Of a stretch of 64,000 bases of DNA, positions 63,424 to 64,000 are shown piece after piece. The translations under genes were made by a program, and so were the position numbers. The notes beneath the pieces were generated by a model, which worked only from the letters and a program-made list of their open reading frames with translations, made no database searches and was not told the origin of the DNA. The stretch comes from Bacteriovoracaceae bacterium UBA4096 (GTDB taxonomy: Bacteria > Bdellovibrionota > Bacteriovoracia > Bacteriovoracales > Bacteriovoracaceae): the NCBI GenBank assembly GCA_002381945.1, contig DFXY01000041.1, positions 1 through 64,000 of the forward strand. Reading direction: 5' to 3'. The stretch's first letter is position 1. Each line of letters starts with the position of its first letter.

Positions 63424-64000
63424 AGGTACTCCCTCATCCTTGGCTCAAGGGAATACAACTTTTTTAATACAAATATGAGCGCAACAATTAAACCCAAGGT
63501 GGTATAAAGGAAGTGTTCGACATCATTAAAGGTTGAGAAAACTATTAATTGTCTTAGATTTTCGATGTAAATGTATATAGGATTATAACTGAAAAAAGTA
63601 TGAAAGAGTCCAGATCCGGGTAACGGGAAAAGTACACCGCAGACGAATAATCCATATTTTAAAAAGATGTCGACAATATTTCTGACATCATTAAAGAAAA
63701 TTACAAAAAAAGAGCAGAAGATTCCAATGACAGCCCCTAGTAAAGCAAGTGGAAGACAGAAAATAGGTAATAGCAGCCATGTTAAAGAAAATTCTAATTT
63801 TAGATAAAACAACAGTACCCAGATCAATACCACTCGAATGAGATAGTCGAAGAAGACTTCTCCTAGTGAGGAAATATAGAAAAGGATGAGAGGGATCGTA
63901 ACCTTTTTTAAAACGGCTTTTTCTTTACTTGGAGTGTTCATCGTAACAGTGATCGCTGATGAAAAAAGTTGCCAGAAGGCCATTCCAATAACTACGTAAA
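63420..64000 (-). CDS. wzm: polysaccharide ABC transporter permease, C-terminal part (runs off the window)
   Basis: The frame is open to the window edge and continues upstream of the first Met (VVIGMAFWQLFSSAITVTM), so the ATG at 63983 is internal. About 193 residues are visible, with at least four membrane helices (for example LLPIFCLPLALLGAVIGIFC) and the FFNDVRNIVDIFLKYG amphipathic segment seen in Wzm/ABC-2 permeases of O-antigen and teichoic acid systems. It forms the membrane channel for polymer export with Wzt, whose start it overlaps by four bases. Confidence 0.92.
   Translation of the reverse strand, partial: YVVIGMAFWQLFSSAITVTMNTPSKEKAVLKKVTIPLILFYISSLGEVFFDYLIRVVLIWVLLFYLKLEFSLTWLLLPIFCLPLALLGAVIGIFCSFFVIFFNDVRNIVDIFLKYGLFVCGVLFPLPGSGLFHTFFSYNPIYIYIENLRQLIVFSTFNDVEHFLYTTLGLIVALIFVLKKLYSLEPRMREYL

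Overview
The window comes from a Gram-negative bacterium. The evidence is lipoproteins with lipoboxes, a BamE-like lipoprotein, a Tat-type signal, Wzm/Wzt-type polysaccharide export genes and WecDEF-type surface sugar genes. Moderate-to-low GC, very tight gene packing and the mix of receiver/TPR, PIG-L, NodB deacetylase and secreted protease genes would fit Bdellovibrionota (for example a Bacteriovorax/Peredibacter-like bacterium). That placement is an inference; no rRNA or other marker is present.

Layout. Positions 1-6.8 kb hold a cut-off PIG-L deacetylase, a GDP-mannose pyrophosphorylase (manC), the magnesium channel mgtE, and a translationally coupled pair (an unknown 676-aa protein and a receiver-TPR protein). 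Positions 6.8-19.2 kb are housekeeping: an M14 carboxypeptidase, a ferredoxin/PhoX pair, a DCC protein, metF-metH, an EamA permease, msrB-apaG and an FAH hydrolase. Positions 19.3-24.4 kb hold two SulP transporters, one coupled to a beta-carbonic anhydrase, around two trypsin-like protease genes. Then come trmO (apparently starting on ATT), a nucleotide-sugar epimerase, a vapBC pair with a long palindromic operator, a small lipoprotein behind an RBS-masking hairpin, and rhlE.

Positions 28.6-31.45 kb are the most unusual part. Two diverged copies of a cassette lie in inverted orientation. Each encodes a 24-residue hydrophobic peptide preceded by a conserved hairpin that folds better on the antisense strand, and each is followed by a hairpin. 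This looks like a candidate type I toxin-antitoxin family. Five short palindromes (AAGGTAcGTGgcACCTT-like) are scattered through the same stretch, between ordinary genes for a methyltransferase, a lipoprotein and a NodB deacetylase.

Positions 31.45-64 kb are a large surface-polysaccharide locus with genes on both strands. RmlA and RmlB make dTDP-4-keto-6-deoxyglucose. WecE/WecD can turn it into dTDP-Fuc4NAc, and FdtA/FdtB plus an acyltransferase into dTDP-Fuc3NAc (or Qui3NAc). ManC, Gmd and Fcl give GDP-L-fucose. Glycosyltransferases (WecF, GT2 and GT4 types), a Wzx-like flippase, a Wzm/Wzt ABC exporter, several methyltransferases, an asparagine synthetase, a radical SAM protein and three large related putative glycosyltransferases sharing a FADPxFHFG motif complete the locus. 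No tRNA, rRNA, CRISPR array, insertion sequence or phage gene was seen.
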